Of a DNA stretch of 29,566 bases, positions 21,779 to 29,566 are shown in pieces. Source of the stretch: JACCTH01 sp050741915 (GTDB lineage Bacteria; Actinomycetota; Acidimicrobiia; Spongiisociales; ZC4RG35); assembly GCA_050741915.1 (NCBI GenBank), contig JBOGEX010000026.1, positions 1 to 29,566 of the forward strand. The letters are read 5' to 3'. The notes under the pieces were generated by a model, which saw only the letters and a list, made by a program, of their open reading frames with translations, made no database searches and was not told where the DNA came from. A program made the position numbers and the translations under genes. Position 1 is the first letter of the stretch, and each line of letters begins with the position of its first letter.

Positions 21779-23335
21779 TTGGATAACCAGGCCCTGGTGG
21801 TCGGCGGGGGTCACAACGGTTTGACTTGCGCTGCCTATCTCGCCAAGGCCGGCGTCGATGTTCTGGTCTTGGAGGCCAGGTCGACGGTAGGAGGTTGCGC
21901 CTCCACAGTTGACGAGTTGGGGGCTCGGTTCAACATTTGCAATTGCGATCACGTGCTCGTACGAGCTACTCCCGTGCTGGAGGAACTCGACCTGCCTCGC
22001 CACGGACTCCGCTATCTGGACCTGGAACCCCACCTGCTGGCCCTGAGTTGGGACGGCATCGCTCCCTGGTTTGGATTCAACGGTGTTGAAAGCACTTTGA
22101 CATCGCTTCGGCATTCGCATCCCAGCGAGGTAGAGGCGTACCGCCGTTACTGCCAGGAGGCGATCCCAGTGGCGGAGTTGCTGGCGGCAATAACCCAGAC
22201 CATTCCGACCCCGAGAAGGATTCTGAAGCGAATAGTCGAACGCAAGGGGCGCGGGATGACCAACCTGTTGCGATGGAACCGGATGAGTGCTGAGCAGGTG
22301 CTTCGCGCCTTTTTCACGGACGAGGCCATCATCGCCCCCGCCTTGGTGATGGCCCCGGCGGTGTGGGGAGTGGCACCCAACACGCCCGGCACGGGTTTGG
22401 GGGCCCTTGCCTACGCTTTTCGGCACGTGGTCGCTCCGGGCCGTCCGGTAGGGGGCTCAGGAGCACTCCCGGCGGCCCTCACCGCAGCATTGGAAGGATT
22501 CGGAGGGCGCGTGCGGTGCTCGGCGACAGTCGCTCGACTGCTCGTCGAGAAGGATGTGGTGAGAGGCGTGGCTCTCACCGACGGCGAAGTGATTGAGGCG
22601 TCGGTGGTGGTCTCGGCTACCGATCCCCGCCGAACCTTCGTCGACTGGTTAGGGGAACCCTCCCCCCCGATGGCCGCTCTGGCTGCGAGGTGGCGGACAC
22701 GTCCCCAACCGCAGGGCTATGAGTCGAAGGTTGACGCGGTCGTGAGCGAGCTGCCTCGCTACCGAGGCCTCGACTCTGGCACTTTGGACCGACATGGGGT
22801 ATCTGAACCCCTGATTCCGACCGCAATCATTAGCCCCCCTGCGGCCGGCATTTCAGCAGCACACTCGTTGCTCGGACGCGGTCAGGTTGCCGACTTACCG
22901 ATGCTATTTGTCAATTTTCCTTCAGTGCTCGATCCGTCCGTGCGGCCCAGCGATCACGAGCATGTATTCAGCCTCGAAACCCTGTTCACTCCGTTTGCCC
23001 TCGACGGAGGATGGGGGGAGTCACCGGAACCGGCTCGCTGGCTGGCTTGCTACGGCGAGCTGGTCGAAGAGGGATTCCTCGAAGGCGTGAGCCGGTCAAG
23101 GGTCATGACTCCGTCCGACTACGAAGCGCAGTTCGGTCTCACGAGCGGTTACGCACCGTCGTTCACAGGAGGACCGTTGGCGGCCCTGATCGGACGAGAA
23201 CCAGAGCTGACCCGTTACCGGACGCCGATCAAGGGGCTCTATCTCACCGGAGCCGGAACCTTTCCTGGCGCCGGAATTTGGGGGGCTTCAGGGCGTAACA
23301 CCGCTGAGGTGGTGTTGTCAGGGCTGAATCGGTAA
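21779..23335 (+). CDS. Phytoene desaturase-like NAD(P)/FAD-dependent oxidoreductase
   Basis: 518 residues. The dinucleotide-binding motif VVGGGHNGLTCAAYLAKAGVDVLVLEAR is near the N-terminus (the GGGHNG loop at 9-14) with the acidic ribose-binding Glu after the second strand. GGCASTVDE follows it, then the substrate domain, a mid-protein VVVSATDPRRTFVDWLG and the C-terminal FAD closure LYLTGAGTFPGAGIWGASGRNTAEVVL. The arrangement matches the CrtI/FAD-dependent retinol-saturase-like group. The start is TTG 21779, 6 nt after the ligase stop; no ATG or GTG fits before the FAD motif. There are no carotenoid synthesis genes nearby, so the substrate is probably a different polyene, acyl or cyclic compound. 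The gene converges on the amidohydrolase gene with a 49-bp gap. Confidence 0.9.
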   Translation: MDNQALVVGGGHNGLTCAAYLAKAGVDVLVLEARSTVGGCASTVDELGARFNICNCDHVLVRATPVLEELDLPRHGLRYLDLEPHLLALSWDGIAPWFGFNGVESTLTSLRHSHPSEVEAYRRYCQEAIPVAELLAAITQTIPTPRRILKRIVERKGRGMTNLLRWNRMSAEQVLRAFFTDEAIIAPALVMAPAVWGVAPNTPGTGLGALAYAFRHVVAPGRPVGGSGALPAALTAALEGFGGRVRCSATVARLLVEKDVVRGVALTDGEVIEASVVVSATDPRRTFVDWLGEPSPPMAALAARWRTRPQPQGYESKVDAVVSELPRYRGLDSGTLDRHGVSEPLIPTAIISPPAAGISAAHSLLGRGQVADLPMLFVNFPSVLDPSVRPSDHEHVFSLETLFTPFALDGGWGESPEPARWLACYGELVEEGFLEGVSRSRVMTPSDYEAQFGLTSGYAPSFTGGPLAALIGREPELTRYRTPIKGLYLTGAGTFPGAGIWGASGRNTAEVVLSGLNR

Positions 23336-23384
23336 CGGAACTGCAAAGAAACCTGTTGGACCCGTTGCCAGCGACTTGCTGAGG

Positions 23385-24716
23385 TCAAGGCCTGGGTCCG
23401 GCCCAAACTCGCTCAGTGGTGATTCCTGCTCGTCGCAGGAAAGCCCTCAGCACTCCCTGGGCTTCCTCGACGAGGGCGAACTCGTCAACCTTGGTGAGAC
23501 GTCCGTTCCTCAAAACCACCTCCCCGTCGACCACCACGTGGGCAACATCGTGGCCGTGGACTCGATTGACAACCGTCCAGACCGGATCAAGAACTGGTTG
23601 GAGGTGGGCAGTCGAAACATCGATACACACCAGGTCAGCCCGTTTGCCCACCTCGATCGATCCCAGCTCATCTCCGAGACCCAGAGCCGCGGAGCCACCT
23701 CGCGTTGCCATCTCCAGCGCCTGCGATGGAGCGATTTCACCAGGGTTTGATGCATGCAATCCCTGCACCAACATCATCTGGCGCATGTCGTTGAACACAT
23801 CGTCCATCCCGTCCACACCTATGGCTACGTTGACCCCAGCATCGAGGAGTCGGGGAACGGGCGCCACACCTTTGGCCAGCTTCATGTGGTTGGTTGGGCA
23901 GATGACCACGTGTGTTCCGCTCTTCGCCAATAGTCCGATTTCGCCTGCCGACAAGTGAACGCAGTGGACCAGGACGGTGTCCTGACCGGCGAAGCCGAGA
24001 CGATGGAGCATTTTTACTGGACGCGCTCCGTAATCGTCCCGCACCCAAGCCACCTCATCGGGAGTTTCGGCCACGTGCGTGTAGAGACGGAGACCATTTC
24101 TATCGGCGAACCGGCGGGTCTTGGCGAATGTCGATGGCGCGACCTGGCGGAAGGAGACCGGGGCGACGAAGAGTCGCTCCCGGGGAACCACGTCATCGGT
24201 AATCGCTGCAATGTGGCGAAAAGCATCTGTCTCCTTCTCACAGATCGGCCGGTACGGGCGGGTCATGATTCCGCGCGCCACGAACCAACGAATTCCGGCC
24301 GTCCGATAGCCCTCGATGGCGGCCTCGAGGAGGCCAGGCCGATGGAACGGGTACAGGTGGTCCACTACCGAGGTGACGCCCGCCTTGAGCAGACGAGCCG
24401 TACCCAGCGAGGCCCCGATCCGATACTCGGCCGGCCCCATGTGCGCGCTAAGTCGCCACATCGCACGCAAGAAAGCGTCGATGCGGAGACCCTCGCCGAC
24501 CTTGATCCCAGGAGTGAGGTCGCGGAGGTGGTTGTGAAGGTCCGCTAGCCCAGGGATGATGATCATGCCGGTCGCATCCAACGTGGTATGAGCCGGCTGT
24601 TCCGCACCCCCGACCGCAGCGATCCGGTGAGCCTTGAGGTAAATATCGGCCACAAGGACCTGGTGGGCGGGATCGAGAGTGAGCACCGTCCCCCCCTTGA
24701 CGCGAAGGTCCATCAT
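23385..24716 (-). CDS. Amidohydrolase (chlorohydrolase/SsnA/TrzN-like, metal-dependent)
   Basis: 443 residues from ATG 24716; the frame is open another 100 codons upstream, but that sequence is antisense-like and overlaps the LLM gene. The small beta-domain starts MDLRVKGGTVLTLDP. The metal site begins DLHNH (HxH), with HVAETPDE, HCVHLS and NHMKLAKG in the barrel and GVDGMDDVFNDMRQMM carrying the catalytic Asp. It ends with GSIEVGKRADLVCIDVS. Family members deaminate or dechlorinate purines, triazines and related heterocycles. ATGA overlap with the LLM gene indicates coupling. In an operon with a molybdenum hydroxylase, hydrolysis of a hydroxylated heterocycle is plausible. Confidence 0.88.
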   Translation of the reverse strand: MMDLRVKGGTVLTLDPAHQVLVADIYLKAHRIAAVGGAEQPAHTTLDATGMIIIPGLADLHNHLRDLTPGIKVGEGLRIDAFLRAMWRLSAHMGPAEYRIGASLGTARLLKAGVTSVVDHLYPFHRPGLLEAAIEGYRTAGIRWFVARGIMTRPYRPICEKETDAFRHIAAITDDVVPRERLFVAPVSFRQVAPSTFAKTRRFADRNGLRLYTHVAETPDEVAWVRDDYGARPVKMLHRLGFAGQDTVLVHCVHLSAGEIGLLAKSGTHVVICPTNHMKLAKGVAPVPRLLDAGVNVAIGVDGMDDVFNDMRQMMLVQGLHASNPGEIAPSQALEMATRGGSAALGLGDELGSIEVGKRADLVCIDVSTAHLQPVLDPVWTVVNRVHGHDVAHVVVDGEVVLRNGRLTKVDEFALVEEAQGVLRAFLRRAGITTERVWAGPRP

Positions 24717-25696
24717 TTGGAGATGGCTCGTCCGACCCGCTCGATTCTCGTCAACGCTTGGTCGACCGAGCGCCCGCCCAGACTGAGGATGACGCTGGTG
24801 ACACCGTGCGCAGAGAGCACTTCGAGTTGGTCGGTCAAGCGTTGCTCGGACCCTCCGACGGCAAAGGCCTCCACCATTTCGGGCGTGATCGCTTCGATCG
24901 CCTCCCGGTAGTTCCCGGCGCTCACGGCGGTCCGAATCGGAAGAACCTGATCGGGGTCGAGACCGTAAAGCGGGATGAGCTCGTCGGCGTAGCTGCCGCC
25001 CACCATGAACATGCACCGGTCGCGCAGGCGATTGATGGCGGCCTCGCGATCCGCGTCGAATTCGTAATCAAACATCAGGCATAGTTCGCAGCGGTCCTCC
25101 GATCGCCCAGCCCGGGCGGCTCCTTCTTGCACGCGAGCCCGAGCGAAGTCGAGGTGGCTGGGAGCGAGACCGTGGGTGATGACCCCGTCGGCGATCTCAC
25201 CTGAAAGTTCGAGCATTTTGGGGCCGCGGGCCGCCAGATAAACGGGCATCCCTCCCTGGATCCACCCGAGGCTGGCTCCGGCCGCGGTGAACACCCGACC
25301 GCGGACCTGAGCCTCCCCGACGAACAGCGCCTTCAAGATCTCCGCGCTTTCGCGCACCACCGCCAACGGATGGTTGATGGGCAATCCGAGCTGAGAGGGA
25401 AACTCGGCTCCGCCAGTTCCGATACCGGCTACCGCTCGACCACCGGACAGCTCGTGGAGCGTGGCGAAGGAGCTTGCGAGCAATGCCGGATGACGAAGCA
25501 TCGGGCTGGCGACCGCGGTCCCCAACCGAATAGTGGTCGTGCTTTCGGCTGCCAGCGCCAGGGCCACGAACGAGTCGCGTAAGAAGTAATGGTCGGGCAC
25601 CCACAACGTCGAGAAGCCAGCCGCTTCTGCCGCACCAGCTACGGCGGCACAATCGCGGGCGGGACGGTCGAGCCAGACCGAAACCCCGATCTCCAT
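24713..25696 (-). CDS. LLM-class flavin/F420-dependent oxidoreductase 4
   Basis: 327 residues from ATG 25696, which is where the family sequence begins (MEIGVSVWLDRP). The barrel shows AGAAEAAGFSTLWVPDHYF, IRLGTAVASPMLRHPALLASSFATLHELSGGRAVAGIGTGG and a closing FAVGGSEQRLTDQLEVLSAHGVTSVILSL, typical of F420-dependent oxidoreductases and related monooxygenases. The stop TAA of the upstream FAD-subunit gene overlaps its ATG by 1 nt (TAATG), and its own stop overlaps the amidohydrolase start by 4 nt. It is thus firmly part of the molybdenum-hydroxylase operon and likely acts on that enzyme's product. Confidence 0.9.
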   Translation of the reverse strand: MEIGVSVWLDRPARDCAAVAGAAEAAGFSTLWVPDHYFLRDSFVALALAAESTTTIRLGTAVASPMLRHPALLASSFATLHELSGGRAVAGIGTGGAEFPSQLGLPINHPLAVVRESAEILKALFVGEAQVRGRVFTAAGASLGWIQGGMPVYLAARGPKMLELSGEIADGVITHGLAPSHLDFARARVQEGAARAGRSEDRCELCLMFDYEFDADREAAINRLRDRCMFMVGGSYADELIPLYGLDPDQVLPIRTAVSAGNYREAIEAITPEMVEAFAVGGSEQRLTDQLEVLSAHGVTSVILSLGGRSVDQALTRIERVGRAISK

Positions 25697-26583
25697 TAGC
25701 CCTGCCCAGCGAGCGCCTGCTTGAGCAGATCGCCGGCCACCTCTCGCCGGTACCAGGCGCTTGCCCTGACATCGTCGATCGGCGCTGTCGCAGACCGAAT
25801 AGCTTGGGCGGCCTCGTCCGCCACGTAGCTGGTTGGCTTGCGACCTTCCAGCACCTCCTCTGCTTCCGTCATCCGCAGGACCGTCGGCGCCACCGCGCCC
25901 AACGCCAGCCTCACCCCGGTGAGGGTGCCATCCTCTCGGCGGGTCCAGCGCCAGGCCAGGCTGACAACCGAGATCGCCATCGCCGACCGCCCGCCCAGTT
26001 TCATGAAGCCCTCGTCTCCCACATGAACGGGAACCCTGACCAGCGAGATCCATTCGTCGGCCGCCAGCACGGTTCGGCCCGGCCCTGTCGCCAGCTCGGC
26101 AACCGGGACCACCCGACCGCCCTCACGGCCTTCGATCACAGCCTGCGCCTCGAGGGCAATGAGTGGCGGAATCAGGTCGCCGGCAGGCGAGGCATTGGCC
26201 AGGTTCCCACCGAACGTCGCTCGGTTGCGGATCTGCACGGAACCAAACAGGCGGGCGGCGGCCGCTATCCCAGGGAGGCGACCAGCCAGGGCCGACACCA
26301 CGGATGTGATCGGAGCTATGGCCGAGATCTCGATCGTGGAGTCGGAGACGACCACGGGCGGCGGGGCGTCATTGACGTTCGTGAGATCGATGAGGCGACT
26401 GACACCTCGACCGGCGCGAATTTGTACGACCAGATCGGTGCCTCCGGCGATAAGACGGCCTGACCCGGCCACGCCGCGCAGCTCGGCCAACGAACGCGGA
26501 ATAATTAGCTCGACGGCCAGCGGACCGTTCCCGATAGCGCAGCTACTGCTTTGAAGATCGAGGCATAGCCGGTACAGCGGCAC
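25696..26583 (-). CDS. Molybdenum hydroxylase FAD-binding subunit (CoxM/XdhB-like)
   Basis: FAD-binding medium subunit of the xanthine dehydrogenase family. It passes electrons from the FeS clusters to an acceptor. Motifs are RLIAGGTDLVVQIRAG (first FAD loop) and GSVQIRNRATFGGNLANASPAGDL (second, matching the IRNxATxGGNxxxASPxxD pattern). The C-terminal half has VRLALGAVAPTVLRMTEAE. The start is not clear: GTG 26583 is the nearest conventional codon but overlaps the FeS gene by 79 nt, while CTG 26520 (16-nt overlap) would give a more typical family N-terminus ahead of IIPRSLAEL. ATG 26688 is too far upstream. Coupled to the LLM gene by TAATG. Confidence 0.9.
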   Translation of the reverse strand: MPLYRLCLDLQSSSCAIGNGPLAVELIIPRSLAELRGVAGSGRLIAGGTDLVVQIRAGRGVSRLIDLTNVNDAPPPVVVSDSTIEISAIAPITSVVSALAGRLPGIAAAARLFGSVQIRNRATFGGNLANASPAGDLIPPLIALEAQAVIEGREGGRVVPVAELATGPGRTVLAADEWISLVRVPVHVGDEGFMKLGGRSAMAISVVSLAWRWTRREDGTLTGVRLALGAVAPTVLRMTEAEEVLEGRKPTSYVADEAAQAIRSATAPIDDVRASAWYRREVAGDLLKQALAGQG

Positions 26584-26963
26584 AAATTCCCCGCCAGCGC
26601 ATCCCTGATCTCGTCGTAATCCGGATCCGGGTTCCGGCCCAAGAGCCCGACCACCGACATCGCCACCCCTGGGGTGCAGAAGCCACATTGGGAGGCGTGC
26701 GAATCGATCAGCGCTTGCTGAACCGGATGGAGATGGTCAGGCTGGCCCAGACCCTCGACGGTGATCACCGATGCTTCGGCTGCCTGGCCGACCAGCACCA
26801 GGCAGGAGCACACGGCGTCGCCGTCAACGAGCACCGTGCAGGCACCACATTCCCCCATGCCACAGCCTTCTTTGGCGCCGGTGAGGCCAAGATCGTCGCG
26901 AAGAAAGTCGAGCAGCCGGTCACCGAGTGCACCCAACTCGACCGGCTGACCGTTGACCTTCAC
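26505..26963 (-). CDS. Molybdenum hydroxylase 2Fe-2S subunit (CoxS/XdhC-like small subunit)
   Basis: 152 residues with all eight cluster cysteines. The plant-ferredoxin type cluster uses CGMGECGAC plus the downstream Cys in AVCSC. The second, helical cluster uses SQCGFCTPG and NLCRCTGY. These proteins shuttle electrons from the molybdenum centre to FAD. The start ATG overlaps the stop of the large-subunit gene by 4 nt. The family order here is large, small, then medium subunit. Very secure identification. Confidence 0.96.
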   Translation of the reverse strand: MKVNGQPVELGALGDRLLDFLRDDLGLTGAKEGCGMGECGACTVLVDGDAVCSCLVLVGQAAEASVITVEGLGQPDHLHPVQQALIDSHASQCGFCTPGVAMSVVGLLGRNPDPDYDEIRDALAGNLCRCTGYASIFKAVAALSGTVRWPSS

Positions 26964-29188
26964 TCCGCCGAGCCCCGCATCAACCGATAGACCCGTTCGG
27001 GGGTGGCGGGCAGCCGGTCCAGGGTCACACCGACGGCATCGCGAATGGCAGCGGCGATGGCGGGGGCAATGGGCACCAACACCACCTCGGCAATGCCTTT
27101 GGCGCCGAACGGACCGGTTTCCTCACCGCTCTCGATGAGGATGCTTTCGATCTCGGGAGCGTCACTCGCGGTGGGGATCAGGTAGGTCTCGAGCGAACGG
27201 GTCATGGGAAGACCGCCCTCGATCTTGAAGTCCTCCATGAGCGCCCACCCCAAGCCCTGGACGATTCCACCCTCCGTCTGGCCGATCACGCCGGCCGGGT
27301 TGACTGCCACCCCGCAGTCAACTGCGCAAGCCACCCCGCGCACGATCACCTCGCCGGTGAAGCGATTGACCTCGACCCGGGCTACCTGGGCGGCGCTTCC
27401 AAATACTCGATGGGGTGATAACCGCTCCAGGTCGTCTGGGCTGAGGTCGGCTCCGAGATCGGAGACGTCGGGTGCCTGATGAGTGACCTCGATCAGCGCC
27501 TGCCCGGCCGCAGCGAGTCGGCGGGCCGCCTCCTTCCAATCGAGCGGCTCGGGCAAACCGAGGTCGGCAATACGAGCGTTGAGCTCGCGACAGGCGGCCA
27601 ACACCGCCGATCCCCCGGCATAGGTGCTACGGGAGGCTGCACAGCTACCCGATTCGGGAACGAGCTCGGTGTCCCCGACGACCACCTCGATCTCCTCGTA
27701 CGGGCGACCCAAGGCGTCGGCAGCGATCTGGGCATAAGCCGTTTCGATGAACTGGCCGGAATGGTTGGGGCCGGCCCATATTCGCACCGAGCCGTCGGTG
27801 CCGACCGCCAGCCTCGCCCCCGATGTGTCACCCCGCTTGCTCCCGTAGCCGACGCCTTTGAGGGCGGCGGCGAAGCCGGTGCCGCGCTGCCAATTGTCAC
27901 CCGCACCCTGCTTCCAGTCAGTGCGGTCACGCCACCAAGGATGATCGGCAATGGCCTCAACCGCCTCGACCATCTGAAACCCCTGCCCGATGACATGCCC
28001 GTAAAGACCATGGGGGTCGCCCGGCCGCAAGAGGTTGCGACGCCGCAGTTCGACCAGATCGACCTCCATCGCGGCTGCGGCCTCGTTAAGGGCGGTCTCC
28101 AATGCAAAAGCCACCTGGGGAACTCCAAAGCCGCGAAATGAGCCCCCATTGCCGTTGTTCGTGTAGACGGCCCGGCCCACGAAGCGGGCGTTGCCGATGC
28201 GGTAGGGACCGGTGGAGGCTTCGGCCGAGACCTTGAGTACAGAGGGGCTGAAGGAGGCGTAAGGACCGACGTCGGCAAGAGCGTCCGTATCGAGCGCGAC
28301 AATGTGGCCGGCGTCGTCGAACCCAATGCGAGTGGCGACGCGATACGGGTGGCGTTTGGCGCCGGTGAGCATCACCTCCTCACGGGTCAGAACGATGCGT
28401 ACAGGTCGTCCGGTGGCCCCCGCGAGCAAGGCAAGGAACACCGGGACGGGACCGTCTGCTTTGGAGCCGAACGCACCCCCGACCGGGTCGGAGATCACCC
28501 GGACGTCCGCTGGATCCAGCTTTAGCGCTTTGGCCACCTGGTGGCGGACAAAGCCGGGCAGTTGGTTGCCGTACCAGATGGTGAGCAAGCCATCGTGGAG
28601 GAAGCCGATCCCTCCGCCCGGCTCCAGGCAAACGTGCTCTTGAGCAGGGGTATGGACCGTTCGCGCCAACACATAGGCAGCGCCGGCGAGCGCCCGCTCA
28701 ACGTCACCGCGCTCGTGGCGAAAGTCCATCAGCAGATTGCCCGACTCGTGCAAGGCGGGCCCATCTAGGGCTCTCTCCGGATCATCCACCACCGCGAGAC
28801 TGTCGACTTCGGCTTCGATCGCTCGAATGCCTGCCACCGCGGCGCTCTCGGTCTCGGCCGCCACCAATGCCAGCGGGTCACCAAGCTGGCGGATGCGGTC
28901 CTCGACCAGGACCGGTTGGTCTTGGACTATTAGGCCGTGCATGTTATCGGGTACGTCTCCAGCGGTTAGCACGGCGACGACCCCTGGCACCCGGCGGGCC
29001 GCCGCGATGTTGAGACGTCGCAGTCGACCATGAGGAACTGACGCCCGGAACACCTTGCCGTGAAGCATGTCCGGCAGCGTTTTGTCGGTCAGGTACTCGA
29101 GGGCGCCGGTGACCACCTGCTCGGCTCCCCGAGTCGGCACCGACCGCCCCACGTAGGTGATCCGCGGCGGGGACTCCACACTGGTCAT
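26960..29188 (-). CDS. Molybdenum hydroxylase large subunit (xanthine dehydrogenase/CoxL family)
   Basis: 742 residues, full length for a stand-alone Mo-subunit. Motifs in order: VGRSVPTRGAEQVVTGALEYLTD at the start, DPVGGAFGSKAD, GGSFRGFGVPQ with the substrate-site Arg, QTEGGIVQGLG, and GPFGAKGIAE with the catalytic Glu701. Such enzymes hydroxylate N-heterocycles, aldehydes or aromatic acids next to N or C=O with water as oxygen donor. The CO dehydrogenase loop AYxCSFR is absent, so this is not a CO oxidiser. The start ATG 29188 has a moderate GAGAG upstream. The substrate cannot be named. It needs a molybdopterin cofactor and insertion chaperone not encoded in this window. Confidence 0.95.
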   Translation of the reverse strand: MTSVESPPRITYVGRSVPTRGAEQVVTGALEYLTDKTLPDMLHGKVFRASVPHGRLRRLNIAAARRVPGVVAVLTAGDVPDNMHGLIVQDQPVLVEDRIRQLGDPLALVAAETESAAVAGIRAIEAEVDSLAVVDDPERALDGPALHESGNLLMDFRHERGDVERALAGAAYVLARTVHTPAQEHVCLEPGGGIGFLHDGLLTIWYGNQLPGFVRHQVAKALKLDPADVRVISDPVGGAFGSKADGPVPVFLALLAGATGRPVRIVLTREEVMLTGAKRHPYRVATRIGFDDAGHIVALDTDALADVGPYASFSPSVLKVSAEASTGPYRIGNARFVGRAVYTNNGNGGSFRGFGVPQVAFALETALNEAAAAMEVDLVELRRRNLLRPGDPHGLYGHVIGQGFQMVEAVEAIADHPWWRDRTDWKQGAGDNWQRGTGFAAALKGVGYGSKRGDTSGARLAVGTDGSVRIWAGPNHSGQFIETAYAQIAADALGRPYEEIEVVVGDTELVPESGSCAASRSTYAGGSAVLAACRELNARIADLGLPEPLDWKEAARRLAAAGQALIEVTHQAPDVSDLGADLSPDDLERLSPHRVFGSAAQVARVEVNRFTGEVIVRGVACAVDCGVAVNPAGVIGQTEGGIVQGLGWALMEDFKIEGGLPMTRSLETYLIPTASDAPEIESILIESGEETGPFGAKGIAEVVLVPIAPAIAAAIRDAVGVTLDRLPATPERVYRLMRGSAE

Positions 29189-29236
29189 GTCATGGCACTC
29201 TCGGTATCCGGGCGAATCTACTAACCATTTCCGCAG

Positions 29237-29566
29237 TCACCACCAGCCCTGATCGGCCGCCGCCAATAGGCCCTCCCGTCCCGCTCCGGCCAAACCCCAA
29301 TCGGCCAGCGTTCGACCCTCGCCTCGGAAGTCGCGATTGGCTGCCGCTGAGGCGAGAGAGATCAGGCCTTCGATGACGGGCACCTCGACGCCGACCTCTC
29401 GGGCGAGCGAGGAGGCAAGGACCAGCGAGTGAGGTACGTTGAGGTCCGTAGTGATGGCGGTCGGGAGTCCCGCCAGGTAGGTACCGCCCGTTTTGCGAAG
29501 AGCCCTCACCCGGCCTGGGCCCGTAAGGCGGGCGCCTCCATAGGGGAGAGAGTTTGTGTCACCCAA
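29237..29566 (-). CDS. NAD/NADP octopine/nopaline dehydrogenase-family protein, C-terminal part (truncated)
   Basis: The window edge cuts this gene, leaving about 110 C-terminal residues. GDTNSLPYGGARLTGPGRV resembles the central TNxLPY.AR..G.V phrase. LNVPHSLVLASSLAREVGVEVPVIEGLI and DFRGEGRTLADWGLAG match the alpha-helical C-terminal domain of the octopine/nopaline dehydrogenase family, which uses NAD(P)H to form or oxidise opine-like amines. The N-terminal Rossmann domain is outside the window, so the true start is not here; a TTG at the very edge is internal. It is 48 bp upstream of the molybdenum hydroxylase large subunit on the same strand and likely the preceding operon gene. Confidence 0.75.
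   Translation of the reverse strand: MGDTNSLPYGGARLTGPGRVRALRKTGGTYLAGLPTAITTDLNVPHSLVLASSLAREVGVEVPVIEGLISLASAAANRDFRGEGRTLADWGLAGAGREGLLAAADQGWW

Noticed and set aside
23336..23399. GGACCC/GGGTCC pair near the convergent ends of the FAD oxidoreductase and amidohydrolase genes
   Set aside because: A 6-bp stem with about 30 nt between arms, partly inside a coding region; not distinguishable from chance in GC-rich DNA.
24717..25016. Open 100-codon N-terminal extension of the amidohydrolase frame
   Set aside because: The sequence is Arg-rich without family similarity, overlaps the LLM gene completely, and the family start MMDLRVKGG is preceded by an ATGA overlap typical for this operon.
25697..26053. 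Open 119-codon N-terminal extension of the fourth LLM frame
   Set aside because: Low-complexity Gly/Arg sequence read in the wrong frame of the FAD-subunit gene; the barrel clearly begins at ATG 25696.
26960..29188. Possible CO dehydrogenase operon
   Set aside because: The large subunit lacks the AYxCSFR active-site loop of form I CO dehydrogenase and shows the FRGFG motif of xanthine dehydrogenase-type hydroxylases.
1..29566. tRNA, rRNA, CRISPR arrays, insertion sequences, prophage or toxin-antitoxin genes
   Set aside because: No repeat-spacer pattern, transposase motif or structured RNA was recognised by eye; protein-coding genes fill almost the whole window, with no gap over 150 bp.

Overview
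The window looks like an accessory catabolic region of a high-GC bacterium (about 60-65% G+C by eye). Actinomycetota is the best guess, possibly Acidimicrobiia. Supporting signs are frequent GTG/TTG starts, many 1-4 nt start/stop overlaps, four luciferase-like (LLM, F420/FMN type) oxidoreductases, a Thr/Ala/Pro-rich linker behind a lipoprotein signal, and a TetR-type AACG..CGTT operator. A Chloroflexota (SAR202-like) origin cannot be excluded, since those genomes also expand LLM and CoxL-like families. I see no rRNA, tRNA, CRISPR array, insertion sequence or phage gene.

Region 1 (1-4494) is a divergon. On the minus strand a split B12-dependent acyl-CoA mutase (large and small subunits), a 3-hydroxyacyl-CoA dehydrogenase and a TetR regulator (cut by the window edge) form a tightly overlapping operon. 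A thiolase diverges on the plus strand. A 16-bp palindrome in the 84-bp gap is the likely TetR operator. The three enzymes would form a mutase, dehydrogenase and thiolase route, but each differs from its family at catalytic or substrate-facing positions. This is the best candidate for an undescribed pathway.

Region 2 (4586-8310) has a minus-strand run of a VOC-fold protein, a flavin reductase, an RraA/HMG-aldolase-like protein and two tandem NQO-type flavoproteins, with a creatininase-family amidohydrolase diverging from it. Region 3 (8314-15148) is an NMT1/THI5-type ABC importer. Its ATPase lies on the minus strand with a CodA-like deaminase and a CocE-like hydrolase. A plus-strand permease, lipoprotein and second permease diverge from them, with a perfect 12-bp stem-loop after the binding-protein gene. 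Uptake plus hydrolysis of an N-containing, perhaps pyrimidine-like, compound is a reasonable inference.

Region 4 (15105-20286) holds a frameshifted MFS exporter, three LLM oxidoreductases and an AhpD/CMD-like protein. The CMD gene and one LLM gene start from the same CATG on opposite strands. Region 5 (20321-23335) is an adenylate-forming ligase followed 6 nt later by a phytoene-desaturase-like FAD oxidoreductase. Region 6 (23385-29566) is a minus-strand operon: an octopine/nopaline-dehydrogenase-like protein (partial), a three-subunit molybdenum hydroxylase of the xanthine dehydrogenase type, an LLM oxidoreductase and an amidohydrolase. Together the genes suggest uptake, hydroxylation, monooxygenation, hydrolysis and CoA-dependent breakdown of unusual, probably N-heterocyclic or branched, organic compounds. 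The actual substrates cannot be read from the sequence.
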